A DNA stretch of 64,000 bases from Cunninghamella blakesleeana (Eukaryota > Mucoromycota > Mucoromycetes > Mucorales > Cunninghamellaceae). The notes below the pieces were generated by a model. The model was not told the DNA's origin. It ran no database searches and saw nothing but the letters and a program-made list of their open reading frames with translations. The stretch is from positions 2,480,001 to 2,544,000 of the forward strand of contig JAFCIZ010000007.1 in assembly GCA_017871115.1 (NCBI GenBank). The letters run 5' to 3'. The translations under genes and the position numbers were made by a program. Of this stretch, positions 11,445 through 23,473 are shown in pieces (position 1 is the first letter of the stretch; each line of letters starts with the position of its first letter).

Positions 11445-14400
11445 ATGACAAAAGGTATATCTTGTAAAAAATAGAGTAAATTCTTTTATATGTAATATAT
11501 ATCTTGTATTCAATCCTTTTTTTTTTTTTTTTTTTTTTCGTTTTTCATTATTCGTTTTTTATAATTTAATATAGAACAATATATATGTCAACGAGCGGCT
11601 ACAGCTATTATATCCGAAATAGGACCTTATAAAATATCTTCAGATGCTTTACAATCAGTCAATCAGTTTTTAGATGAAGTATTATATTTATTATTAAAAT
11701 ATGCAAACTCTTTAGATCTTTCCATCATAAAAGCACAAGTGTTATCTTTACTACCTTTAAGTCTGGGAAAAAATGCTATTGTAGAAGCGGAATTGGAAGT
11801 GAAAACTTATACAGAAACAAATGTTATTGATTATGCCATATATGAAAACTTGCGAAAAATCAATCCTTCAATAATAACTTTGGATCAATTATTTACTATT
11901 CTACGTCATCAATGTATTGAATGCTGTACTTTAGCTGATAAAACAACCACACCAACTACAAATGTCAATAAAAATAATGATGATGTGATCACCATATCAC
12001 CTATGGTCGTTATTTATATTACAACTGTATTAGAACATACTGCTGAATATGTTCTTACTACAACTGCTGTTACTGCCGAAAATGAAAATACGGAATATGT
12101 ACGAAATAAAGAAATTTATATTGCTTTATTGGATGATGTTCAAGTTGGTGAATTATTTCGCCAAACTGATATTCGTATGAAATTAGAGGTAAATCAATTA
12201 TAAATAATAATTAAAAAAAAAAAAAATAATAGAGTTGGTTTTTGTACTTGTAAAGTATTTTTAATATTGGTACATTTGGTTTTTGTAACACAACAATAAT
12301 TAAAAAAGGAATATACTCACCTTTTTCTTACTTAATTACCTTTATTTTTATTTATTGCTTCTCATAGAAACGAGTTATAACTTATCAATCACAACATCAA
12401 TATCAATCAATGATTTTACCTTCTCCAGCTCCAAGCCCAATTACATCTTATAATAAACAACAATCTTCTCAACATGAATTATATGGTAAAACATAAAAAA
12501 AATAAGGAAAAAGGAAAAAAAAAAAAAAAATTTATATAATATATATTAAAGTTTAAAGCGTCGCTAATTTAAAAAAAAAATGTTTTTTTTTTTTTTTTAC
12601 ATTTATTGTCATGTGTACTATTTTATTAAAAAAAATGAAAAAAAAAACTCAGACCGTACATCAGACCCATATATAGATTATAGTCAAGAAAGTTTAGAGG
12701 ATGATATCAATTCAGAACCATTACCTTCTTCTGCACATACAAGATCTTCTTTTTCAATAAAATCAGGTCAAAGTTCACATTATAGACCAGTTTCTGTATT
12801 AAGTAATGCCACAGCAACCACAGTAAAATCTTCATCTAGTAGTAAAAAAGGATTTAGATTATTTGGTAAAAAAGATAAACGTTCCTCCACCGTCAGTCAA
12901 TCCACTATACAGCAAAGACCAACTTCACCTATACCTTCTAATTCTCCTTCAGCTGTTCAAATTTATGATCCTGATGCACCTGCTTTAGATTTTGAAGATT
13001 TAATTCGATCTGGAAATACAATGAAAGTATCTTTAACACCCACCCGTTTACGTTCTATTGAAGTTAAATCAAACCTATCCTATGAATCTTCTTCAAATTT
13101 GAGTAAACATGCTTCTTCAACTAGCATTCCTTATCCTAATTCAATGAAATCACCTACATCTCCTAATAATATTATACCTTTTGAAAACCCTAGAGCAGCT
13201 CCTAAACCACCTACTCAACAGCATTCATCCACGATTCAAAATAATAAACAAACACCTCCATTAACGCCCAATTCAAGTATTACTTCTCGATTATCCGATT
13301 CTCGTTCTCCTCCTCCTCCTCCTCCCCGTTCTTCTTCTTCTTTTGAAGATGATGATAATAATAACAACAGTAAACAACAACAAAAAGGTATGAATGGGAA
13401 ATATACTAAGCAACCTCCTCCTGCTCCTTTACAATTAAATGGATCTAATAGACAAAGATCACCTTCCTCCTCTTTAAAACAATCACAGCACTATGAAAGA
13501 GATGATCAAATCACATCTGATAATGAAGATATTTATATTACTGATTTACCATCACCACCCAATACAACCGGATACCGTTCATCTATGTCTAATTTTAGTA
13601 TTACTTCAGATAATGGTAAACAACAGCAATCACCACAAGTGCCTAATAGCCGTAGTTCTAATGAATTAGTTAGTTCTCCATCTACTATAATGAATAAACC
13701 AAGATTCCCAAGACCTTCAAGTATGGTAGCTAAGCGTGCATCCAGTAGTTCACGCCCAACTTCCTTTCATGAAAGTTTTGCATTATCCATGGAACATCAA
13801 CAAGGAGGTGGTGGTAGTGTAAGTGATTTAGCTCTTATTCAAGCATTATCATCATCTTCCCCTGGATTAGCCTCATCAGCATCAGAGCATCATAACCCCT
13901 TAACTTTTCCTATTGGCACAAATCATTTACGATCAGCTACTCCTCCTCCATCATCAACAGGATCAACTACTACAAATACGACAGATGGATCAAGACCTTC
14001 ATCTCCTCCCCCACAACCACAACCTACTTCATCCACTTCTATGAAAACAGTTTTACGTAGACGTACTGCTAGACCTATCTCACAATTAATTACCATAGAA
14101 GACGTACAAGAGCCTAAAATAGAAGAAATGAAAAGAAAATCGGGTTCACTTGATGAGGATAAAGTAATAAAAGAGGAAAACGAAAAAGAAAAGGAACAAG
14201 GATCACAAAATGAAATGGGTCAAGAACATACAATAGTAAAGGAAAAAGAAGAACAAGGTAGTGATGTTGGTGATGGTAACCAAGAAAAAAAATCAGTCAT
14301 GGATTCAACTACCACTACTACTACTACTACCACGAATGATGAACTTGAAAAATATAATAAAATCATGAATAGTGAATCAATTAGAAATTTGGAGTCATTG

Positions 14401-14919
14401 CTGGCCGATGATACTGCTTTTTATAATTCATCTCATACATCTTATGATAGAAGAGATCGAATCTTACAATTATTACAACAGAAACATCAATTATTAAAAA
14501 ACAATAGCAATCCCAAGAAGGAAACTAATAATGATAATGATAAGGAAAATCATTTAAAAGGAAAATTTATTGATTCATCTATGCAAACTGATCCTATTCC
14601 TGGATTACCACCTTTATCTGCATTATTATTATCCATGTCATCCATCTCCATATCCAATTCTTCTTCAGCACCACCCGATGTTATTGTTACAAAAATAATT
14701 AATGAATCTTCTTCTTTATCAACTTCTTCCTCTTCTTCCTCATCATTAATGGATCAAGATTCTCTTTTACTTACAAAGCAACAATCTGGTATCACATCAA
14801 CTGGTAGCGAAAAAGGAATGATTGATGGCGATGAAGAATGGTTTATGCAAGATGAAGATTGGGAAGATGCTCAAGAACAAGATACAATGATGGCCGAATG
14901 GTTACTTGGCGAAGCATAA
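11445..14919 (+). CDS. large Ser-rich disordered protein with conserved N-terminal helical domain
   Basis: Four exons (11445-11454, 11575-12188, 12368-12485, 12653-14919) encode 1002 residues. The first coding exon is 10 nt (MTK plus one base). Residues about 5-75 form a Leu-rich helical domain (ISSDALQSVNQFLDEVLYLL) that resembles a histone-fold-like helix pair; residues 75-208 look folded. The rest is mostly disordered: a short basic block KKGFRLFGKKDKR, then a distinctive short motif DFEDLIRSGNTMKVSLTPTR (near 345), many PPPP and SSSS runs, an acidic Glu/Lys segment and a Trp/acidic end (EEWFMQDEDWEDAQ, then EWLLGEA). The DFEDLI and SLTP motifs look like a conserved fungal signature, but no named family was recognised. 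A scaffold or polarity-type role would be speculation. Confidence 0.75.
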
Positions 14920-15244
14920 AAAAAAAGAAAAGAAAAAAAAAAGCCATTTATTTACTATTTATTTTATTTTATTTATTTATTTATTTATTAATTCTACATT
15001 TTGTATCATTTAACATATATATTTTATTTTTATTTTATTTTTATATTTTTATATTTTATGTTTATTTAATATACTTAATTTTATTATTTATCCTTATACT
15101 CTTTTTCTTTTTTTTTCTTTTTTTCTTCCTCCTCCCTTAATACTTATTATTTAATTTTATTTATTTATTTAATATCATCATTATATATCATAATGAGTTT
15201 TACATATATATAGTCTAGTAAATTTCAATAAAAAATTTTATGCT

Positions 15245-15292
<48 letters not shown>

Positions 15293-15830
15293 GAAAAATT
15301 ATTAACCAATATTCAAAAAAGATAAAATATAATAGTTTCTATTCACTTGTACTTTTCTATCAACAATTTTGAATAAAATAAGCATTTCGGATCATAGATC
15401 ATAAGAAAATAAATTCTATCTAAAAAGTTTTATATTTTTATTTATTTAGAAATAAAATTTTTAAAGTTTTTATGCAAGAGTTTAGGAAAATTGGATTATA
15501 GATCAGCCACACTTTGGCATAAAAAAAGGAATAATAAAAAAAGACGTACGTATATAATTATATAAATATATATAAATTCTTAAAGTATCCGATATGATCC
15601 GAATAGAATAAAAAAGTAATTACAATATGGTGAATAAATAGATAAAAAAATATAAAAAAATTACGTATAATAATGATAAAATAATAAAATAATAAAATAA
15701 TAATAAAATAATAAAAAATAATATATAATGATAGTAAAGTAAATATATAATAATTATAATAAATAAAGATGCAAAAAAAGAAGAAAATAATAAAAATAAA
15801 AATAAATAAACTACGTAATGGTGTTTTTTT
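14920..15830. other. intergenic region between convergent genes
   Basis: 3'-flanking sequence of the plus-strand gene and the minus-strand urease. It contains TTTA/ATTT repeats (14950-15070), a T30-A17 palindrome at 15246-15292 and AATA repeats at 15660-15760. The ORF at 15620-15952 on the minus strand mostly reads these repeats. Confidence 0.55.
15246..15292. repeat. oligo(T)-oligo(A) palindrome
   Basis: About 30 T followed directly by about 17 A, able to fold into a perfect hairpin and likely to exclude nucleosomes. Shorter copies of the same T(n)A(n) form occur at about 4060-4088, 17503-17532, 19391-19411 and 20280-20303, in introns and spacers. Confidence 0.7.
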
Positions 15831-18800
15831 CTAAAAGAGGTATACAGATTGAGACATTGGTAAAGCCCCAACCGCCGGATCACAACAACAATCATGGCCA
15901 TCAGCAGTAACTTTATACGTCTCAGGATCCACGCGAATGGTCGGCATAGCATTATTTAATTTCATATCCTTTTTCCCTACATTTCTACAATTTTTCACAG
16001 CTTCAATTTTTTTCCTTAATCCATAAGATTGCATTTTCCCTGAATCAATAGATAATTGTGATACGAATAAGAAACAACTTGATGATAAACTTGAAGGTAA
16101 GGCACCATACATAGGTCTTGTGATCATTGGTTGAGTAGTTGAAATGGATCCATTGGCACATCCCATATTTCCGAATACGATAATGCCAGCTTTCATGATG
16201 ACATCAGGTTTTGTACCAAAGTAAATAGGATCGTAACAAACCAAATCCGCTATTTTGCCTACTTCAATAGATCCTACAAGATGTCCAATCCCATGTGCTA
16301 AAGCAACATTGATAGTATATTTAGCTATATAGCGACGAATTCGATAATTATCATTTTCTTTCCCTTCGTCTTCTGGTAATTTCCCTCTTTGTGATTTCAT
16401 TTTATGGGCTGTTTTCCATGTACGTAATACTACTTCTCCTACTCGACCCATGGCTTGACAGTCGGAGCTGATCATACTAATGGCACCTATATCATGAAGT
16501 ACATCTTCAGCTGCAATGGTTTCTGCCCGAATTCGACTTTCTGCAAATGCTACATCTTCAGGAATCGTTTTAGACAAATGATGACATACCATTAACATAT
16601 CTACATGCTCATCTAATGTGTTAGCGGTAAATGGTCTAGTTGGATTGGTAGATGAAGGCAATACATTTGGTTCGCTACATACACTGATAACTATTTTATT
16701 TTATTTTATTTTAAAAAATATAAATATAAATGAAATATCAATTATAATTAAGTTAGTCAGTATTGTTATCATATTTTTTTTTTCATTGGTCTTTTTATAC
16801 TATTTTAATTTATTTTTCGATCTATATATTTAATTGATACTTACTATCCTGGAATCAATTAATATGTATATAATAAAGAAAAAAAAATAAAGAAAAAATA
16901 AATAAGTAACTATATCTAGATCAAGAAAAAATGTATATATTAAATTATTTAAAAACTTACAGGAGCATGACCACCACCAGCACCTTCACTATGATAAGTA
17001 TGAATAGTTCTTCCTTTAAACGAATTGATCGTTGATTCAACAAAGCCAGCTTCATTTAATGTATCTGTATGAATAGTTGTCTATTTAAAAATAAAAATAG
17101 ATAGAATAAAATAAATAGTTGATAAATATATTTACTTGCAATTTATATATAATAAAAATATAACCTATTTACGTATTGTTTATTATTTATTTTATTTTAT
17201 TTTATTTACCTGCACATCATATTCATCGCATACTTGTAAACAACAATCAATAGCTGCAGGGGTAGCCCCCCAATCTTCATGAACTTTAAGCCCTAAGCAA
17301 CCTGCTTCAATTTGTTCCACTAATTCTTCTTTTCCAGCCGAGCATCCCTTTCCAGTAAAACCAAAATTCAAAGGTAAATCATCAGTTGCTTTAAACATAT
17401 ATTCTAAATGATGCTTTCCTGGTGTACAAGTTGTTGCGTTTGTTCCTGTATTGGGACCAGTACCACCACCGATCAATGTTGTAATACCACCAGCTAATGC
17501 CTATTTTTTTTTTTTTTAAAAAAAAAAAAAAATACATAAATTTAACAAGTAGAAAATGAGTATGGGCAACGATTAATTAATGATCACGTTTTTATATTTA
17601 TATTTATTTTATTTTCTATATATATATATATAACTTACTTCATTACAAATCTGAGGACAAATATAATGTACATGAGAATCAATGGCACCTGCTGTAAAAA
17701 TTTTTCCTTCACCAGCAAAGACTTCCGTACTTGCACCAATAACCATACCAGGAGTGACCCCGTCCATCACATCAGGATTACCAGCTTTACCAATGCCAAC
17801 AATAAAACCTTTTTTAATCCCAATATCAGCCTTGTAAATTCCAGTGTAATCAAAGATCACAGCATTTGTAATAACCAAATCCAATACATCATTGTCTTTA
17901 AAGTGGGTAGCTTGACCCATTCCTTCTCTTAATACTTTACCACCACCAAATTTACATTCATCACCATATACAGTATAATCCTTTTCAATTTCGGCCCATA
18001 AATTGGTATCACCCAGTCGAATTAAATCTCCAGTAGTAGGTCCAAAGTGATCTACATAAAAATCACGATCCAAAGTAAAAGGTGGAGCGTTAGGTAAAAG
18101 AGGTGTATTTGCATCATGCATAAATCCAAGTTGTATAATGTTATCAATAATAGAAGGCAAATGAACTAAATCTACTGGTCCACTAGCTAAGTTGTTGCCT
18201 CCAGAAATATATTTGTTACCACCTATTTCTACAAGAGTTACTGTTTTAAAATCCCCAGGTTCAAAACGTACAGCTGATCCTGCTGGAATATCTAACCGCA
18301 TCCCATAAGATAACGCGCGATTAAAATGTAAAGCTGCATTGGTTTCTATAAAATGATAATGAGAGCCGACCTTTTAAAATAGGTTAAAAAAGGAAATTTA
18401 GTAATAATTTTTTTTGATAGAAAAAAAAAAAAAAAAAAGGAAGAGAAGGAAGAGAAAATATAATTATAGGTATGGGAAAAAAGAATAATAAAAAAAAGGG
18501 TGGAAAAATGAAAGAGAGAAAAAATTCAAACCCTAATTTTTTCAAAACTTTATAAATTTTCTATTTTTGGATATAGAAATGATTTTTTTTTAAAGTTTAC
18601 GTTTTTTTCCATTCCATCATCCATCCCTTTTTTAATTATCTATCATATACCCTTATATTATTCCTATTATTTTACCTGAACAGCACGATCACCATGGTTA
18701 GTTACAGTTAGAGAGATTCTTCTTCTACCTTCATTTAAAGTGATTAGCCCAGGCTTAGCAATAATAGCACCAGGAGCGTCATACTTTGTACGATTCGAAG

Positions 18801-19327
18801 GAGGTAAAGAAAACCGATCGTTTTCAGGTATTGGCAAAAAGCTACCATAAAGAGCCAATTCCAAATTACCATTATCTGTACAAATAGGATCATGAACAGT
18901 AACTAAAAAAGTCCCATCTGGAAAAGTGCCCTCTACTTGAATTTCATCTAATGTATCTAATACTTCATTTATTACATGTCTTCTACCTAGCATTTGTTTT
19001 CCCATATCCATCAATTGAGCTACTGTGTATACCCCATCTCTCATTAATTCTAATAATTGACTTGCTATTAATGCTGTTGCTTCCGTTTGATTTAATTTTA
19101 ATCCTCTAGCCAATCGTTTTTGTGCTAATTCACCAACTATAATAGTTTTATTGTTTGTAAAACAATAAATAAATAAGAGTAATTCTTATTTTCTAAATTC
19201 TACATTTTATTTATATATTTATATGGTATATTTTCATTATAGTATCTATATTTATTATCATTATTATAATTATTAAAATACCTTGATGAAGAACCAATTT
19301 GTCAAGCTCTCTTGGAACAAGACGCAT
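15831..19327 (-). CDS. urease, single-chain fungal type
   Basis: Hydrolyses urea to ammonia and carbamate in the cytosol. Seven coding exons on the minus strand (19327-19282, 19136-18676, 18370-17639, 17500-17210, 17080-16961, 16848-16845, 16690-15831) give 837 residues, the usual length of fused gamma-beta-alpha ureases. The gamma-like part starts [11 protein letters not shown] and the beta-like part has GSHYHF. The alpha part carries HVH (402-404), the Lys that becomes carbamylated in LKVHEDWG (K485), H514, H540 in [14 protein letters not shown], the nickel-ligand Asp551, and the flap Cys587 in MVCHHL. Asp551 is encoded by a 4-nt exon; without that exon the frame breaks. All key residues are present, so an active enzyme is likely after nickel loading by UreG, whose gene is divergent to it. 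THG is AHG here. Confidence 0.96.
16845..16848 (-). other. 4-nt micro-exon of urease
   Basis: On the minus strand the order is ...GATTCCAG, then GATA, then GTAAGTATC. Using these four bases joins CCT (Pro550) to GAT (Asp551) and A+TT (Ile552), giving HAPDIISV, the form expected in ureases. Joining exon 5 directly to the last exon shifts the frame. The flanking introns are 112 and 154 nt. Confidence 0.88.
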
Positions 19328-20039
19328 TTTTATTTATATTAATTCTTTTAATTTATTTAAAAAATAATAATAATAATTTTTAATAATTGTTTTTTTTTTT
19401 TAAAAAAAAAAAGAAAGAAAGATTAAAAAATGAAAAAAAAAGAGAATGAAAAAGAAAAAAAAATAACAAATATATATAAAATTATACCTCAAAAGTCAAT
19501 GTATGATAAGTCGGGGATTTAAGTCATTCAAAAAAGATTTATGATTAAAAAAAGTAGTACAACCATCGGATTCGCTTAATCATCCAATCGAGGCATACTT
19601 CAATGTAATAGACATAAAATATATAAATAAAAATAAATATAAACAGGTAGTTGAGAATCTTCTATAAAAAATAATGACTATTATTATGAACAAGGAGTTA
19701 TTAAACGATGTTCTATTATTATTATCATTATGGTTATTATAAATATAAATATAAATATTTATTTATTAGGAGGAAACGAATAAAAAAAACCTTATAAAAT
19801 TCTTAAATTTTACAAGATTTTCTATTATATTGAACCAATAAAACAAATGATTTTCCTATCTTTACCCATTATAGATTATTTTTTTTTATATGGTAGAATC
19901 GATTTTTTAAAGCCCAGACTTTTTTTTTCCCTTCCCTTCATTTTTTTTTTTTCATCCTTTTTTTCCTTTCTTGCTCACTTTTTTTCGTTTCCTTCCCAAT
20001 TTTTTTTTAATATAACTAAATATATAACTATATATAAAT
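19328..20039. promoter_or_regulatory. divergent urease / UreG promoter region
   Basis: 712 bases separate the two start codons. It contains a GATAAG at 19505-19510 and an ATGATAAT on the minus strand near 19724, which are candidate sites for GATA-type nitrogen regulators. CGGGGATTTAAG follows at 19512-19523, and TTTAAAGCCCAGACTTTTTT lies about 120 bases before the UreG ATG. A T(n)A(n) palindrome lies at 19391-19411. Regulation by nitrogen is inferred from what is known of fungal urease genes, not shown here. Confidence 0.4.
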
Positions 20040-21604
20040 ATGTCTGATTGTTCTTGCTGTCATTTTGAAGATAAACTTTCCAACACACCTGCAGCCTCTG
20101 CTACTCCTGCCCATGAGCATCAGCATAGTCATAGCCACGACCATACCCACGGTCATGGCCATACTCATGAAGATTTGGATCACCCTGGACTTTATGAAGA
20201 AAGACCTAAAGCTGAATATCAACAACGGGATTGGTCTGAACGTGCCTTTACTGTTGGTATTGGTGGGTAAGTTACTGTTTTTTTTTTTTTTTTAAAAAAA
20301 AAAGACATGTTATAAGGGTAGAAGAAAAATAGTACGATTATTTATTTTATTTTATTAATAAAATAAAAACGCGTCGATTTTATATTTCCATATTTCTATA
20401 TAACAGACCTGTAGGATCTGGTAAAACTGCTTTGATGCTTGCTTTATGTCAACGTTTACGTGATAAATATTCTATTGCTGCTGTAACAAATGATATTTTT
20501 ACTAAAGAAGATACTGAATTCTTGGTTCGTAATAAGGCATTGCCTGAAGAAAGAATTGCTGCAATTGAAACTGGTGGATGTCCTCATGCTGTAAGTAGAA
20601 ATATTAAATATAATTTAAGAGTTTTTTATATGAATTTTTTTTTTTTTTTTTTTTACAATAACATTCACTAACGCGACTAGAAACTTTATTTTTACATTTA
20701 TAGGCTATTCGGTAAATGAAATTATGATCTTTCTTTTACTTAAAAAAGTTTATCTCAAAAAAATAAGATTTTTCTTTTCTTACTATTCTATCTATCTTCA
20801 TTTTTTTTTGTATAATAGTGAAGATGTATCAGCTAACATGAACGCTTTAGAAATTTTACATGCTAAATTCAATACGCAATTGTTATTAATCGAATCAGGT
20901 GGGGATAATCTTGCTGCTAATTATAGGTAAAAATAAATAAATAAAAAAGAACTTGTATATGTAATCATTCTATTTATTTACAGGTTTATTCATATGTTTG
21001 TTTTTGTTTATTATTATTGTTATTTAGTCGAGAACTAGGTATATTTATATAGAAAATTATACATATAAACATCAAAAACATTTATTTAATTGTTTATTTA
21101 TTTATAACTACTGTTTATATATAGCTGATTTTATTATTTATGTCATTGATGTTGCTGGAGGTGATAAGGTTCCTCGTAAGGGTGGTAAGTATTTGCAATT
21201 AATAATAAATAGAATTACAAGAATAAAAATAACAGGGATGCTCAATAAATAAACATATATTATTATTTTAAATAGGACCTGGTATTACCCAAAGTGATTT
21301 ATTAGTTATTAATAAGACTGATTTGGCTGAAATTGTTGGTGCTGATCTTGACGTTATGGCTAGAGATGCTAAAAAAATGAGGTAAGTATATATGTATATA
21401 TACTTATTTATTTATGCATCAATATGTATATAATTGTATATATTAAAAAAATATTAATCATAATATAATATATATATATATTAAAATAGAGGTGATGGTC
21501 CAACAGTATTTGCTCAAGTTAAAAATGGTGTTGGTATGGATGATATCATTAATCTCATTATTGGTGAATGGAGAGCTAGTGGTGCCGCTTCAAGCGATGT
21601 TTAA
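20040..21604 (+). CDS. ureG: urease accessory GTPase UreG
   Basis: Binds GTP and nickel and delivers Ni to apo-urease. Eight exons (20040-20266, 20407-20590, 20704-20711, 20819-20926, 21028-21038, 21125-21184, 21276-21381, 21490-21604) encode 272 residues. The N-terminus has CSCC and a His-rich run (residues about 24-46, alternating His with Ser, Asp, Gly and Thr), typical of eukaryotic UreG nickel storage. The P-loop GPVGSGKT is at 76-83. The invariant metal-binding CPH in [13 protein letters not shown] is present, as are [25 protein letters not shown] and the base-specificity motif NKTDLA. Two exons are only 8 and 11 nt, and both are needed for the conserved AIRED and YSRELAD stretches. It is divergent from the urease gene, so the pair is probably co-regulated. 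Confidence 0.96.
20704..20711 (+). other. 8-nt micro-exon of ureG
   Basis: TTTATAG, then GCTATTCG, then GTAAAT. The eight bases supply Ala-Ile and two bases of Arg, restoring CPHAAIRED, the conserved UreG motif. Confidence 0.85.
21028..21038 (+). other. 11-nt micro-exon of ureG
   Basis: TATTTAG, then TCGAGAACTAG, then GTATAT. It supplies the last base of Ser, Arg-Glu-Leu and the first base of Ala, restoring YSRELADFI, as expected for UreG. The flanking introns are 101 and 86 nt. Confidence 0.85.
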
Positions 21605-21935
21605 TTATTTAAAATCATTAGCTATAATAAATAAAAAAAAGATGACAAGTGTTTATATTGAATATTTATATATATATTTCATATGAAATGAAATAAAAAA
21701 AGAAATCTCATCGTTATATATATATATATATCTCCTTTGTAAAGTTTTATCACCACCCAACATTTGGGTATCTCCTTATAATATTTTTGATTATAAAATT
21801 TTATTAATTTATACTCCTAGTAAGAAAAACCACGGAGTTTAAATTGGTTGTAGCATTTTTTATTTTAAAAAAACTTTGTTATTTTTTACTCTTTTTTCCT
21901 TTTTTTTTTTCATTTACTATTTATTTATTTTATAA
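21605..21935. other. spacer between ureG and the reductase gene
   Basis: 331 bases with the ureG 3' flank (TA repeats near 21717-21732) and a likely promoter. CACGGAGTTTAAATTGG at 21831-21847 lies about 100 bases before the next ATG and resembles the CGG-TTTAAA elements elsewhere. Confidence 0.4.
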
Positions 21936-23473
21936 ATGGATTACATAGCAAAAGATTCAGCTTTATTTGCTACAACAACAGTATTAGCCTTTGTTGGGTT
22001 CGCTTTCGGTGCTTCTAAATTATTTTCTTTTGTAAAAACTTTACTTGAAGTTTATGTATTAAAAGGTATTCCCGTAAGTATTATTAAAAATAAGATAAGA
22101 TAGGAGCGTGTTTTTTTTATAAAATGTTTTAATAAATAAAAAGACAAGTATAAGAAACTTAAATTATATATATTATTATTGTTATTATTACTATTCTACA
22201 TTAAAAATAATTATAGCTTAAGAAATTCGGTGCTGGATCAGGTGCCTGGGCAGGTAACGTAAAATATAATAAAATGTATATATAAAAGAAATACTTGTTG
22301 GCGACATATATATTTATTATTATTTTTTTATATATTAATGACTATATATAGTTGTTACTGGTGCTACTGATGGGATTGGAAAAGAATTTGCGAAACAGCT
22401 TGCTAAAAAGAAGTTCAACGTTGTATTAGTATCTCGAACAGCCTCCAAACTTGAAATTGCTGCCAAGGAAATCAGTACGTGATCATAATTATAAATGAAA
22501 AAAAAAAAAAAAAGAAAAAAGGAAAAAAGAAAAGAGGACTAGAAGAAGGATAAAAGTACATGTAGAAAAAAAAATCAGCAATCATCATCATTATTATAAT
22601 ACCTACACAGTTATTTATTCTTTTTTTTTCATTTTTAATAAAATAGGTGACGAATATGGAGTTGAAACACAAATTTATGCCATGGATTTCACAAAAGGGG
22701 ATGAACAAGATTTTTTCAAACTTGGTGAATTATTAGAAAAGATTGAAGTAGGTGTATTAGTGAATAACGTCGGTACTAATCATGATATCCCTACACCTTT
22801 TGCTGAAGAAGATGATAAAGTAATTGATGCTATTGTTGAAGTTAATATCAAAGGTGCCATGAAGATGACCAAATTAGTATTACCACAAATGCGTCAACGT
22901 CGGAAGGGTTTGATTTTAAATTTAGGCTCCTTTGCTGGATTAGTGGCTACACCTTATTTATCTGTTTATTCTGCTGGGAAAGCATTCTTATCTACTTGGT
23001 CTCAAGCCATTGGTACTGAATTGCGTAGTGAAGGAATTGTTGTTGAACATGTTAATACTTATTTCGTGGTCTCTGCTATGAGTAAAATTCGTAAACCTAC
23101 TATATTGATTCCTTTAGCTAAACCTTATGTTGCTTCTGTATTATCAAAAATTGGTCTTTCTTGTGGTGCTGATGTTCCTTTCACTTCAACTCCTTATCAT
23201 ACACATGGTATTGTCAACTGGATCATTAATAATGTTTTCAGTAAAACTTTCTGGGTGAACCAAAATGATGGTAAGGAAAAGATTAAGATAATATTAATAA
23301 TAATAACTATATATAATTTGTATATATGGATTAAAAAAAAAAAAAATACATGATGTTAATGTTTACTAAATATTTTATTTTATAATATTATTCATGTAGC
23401 TATTCAAAAAAGTATTCGCAAAAGAGCATTACGTAAAAGAGAACGAGAAGCTGCTGCTAGTAAATCAAATTAA
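21936..23473 (+). CDS. IFA38: very-long-chain 3-oxoacyl-CoA reductase (IFA38/KAR type)
   Basis: Reduces 3-ketoacyl-CoA in the ER fatty-acid elongation cycle that makes very-long-chain fatty acids for sphingolipids. Five exons (21936-22073, 22217-22253, 22352-22474, 22647-23270, 23400-23473) encode 331 residues. An N-terminal hydrophobic segment (about 10-40) would anchor it in the ER membrane. The SDR fold follows: cofactor motif [11 protein letters not shown] (about 59-69), LVNNVGT, catalytic Ser194 in GSFAG and YSAGK with Tyr207 and Lys211. The C-terminus is very basic ([13 protein letters not shown]). The length and N-terminal TM plus SDR layout fit fungal KARs; a 17-beta-hydroxysteroid dehydrogenase 12-like activity is the close alternative in the same family. 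Confidence 0.92.
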
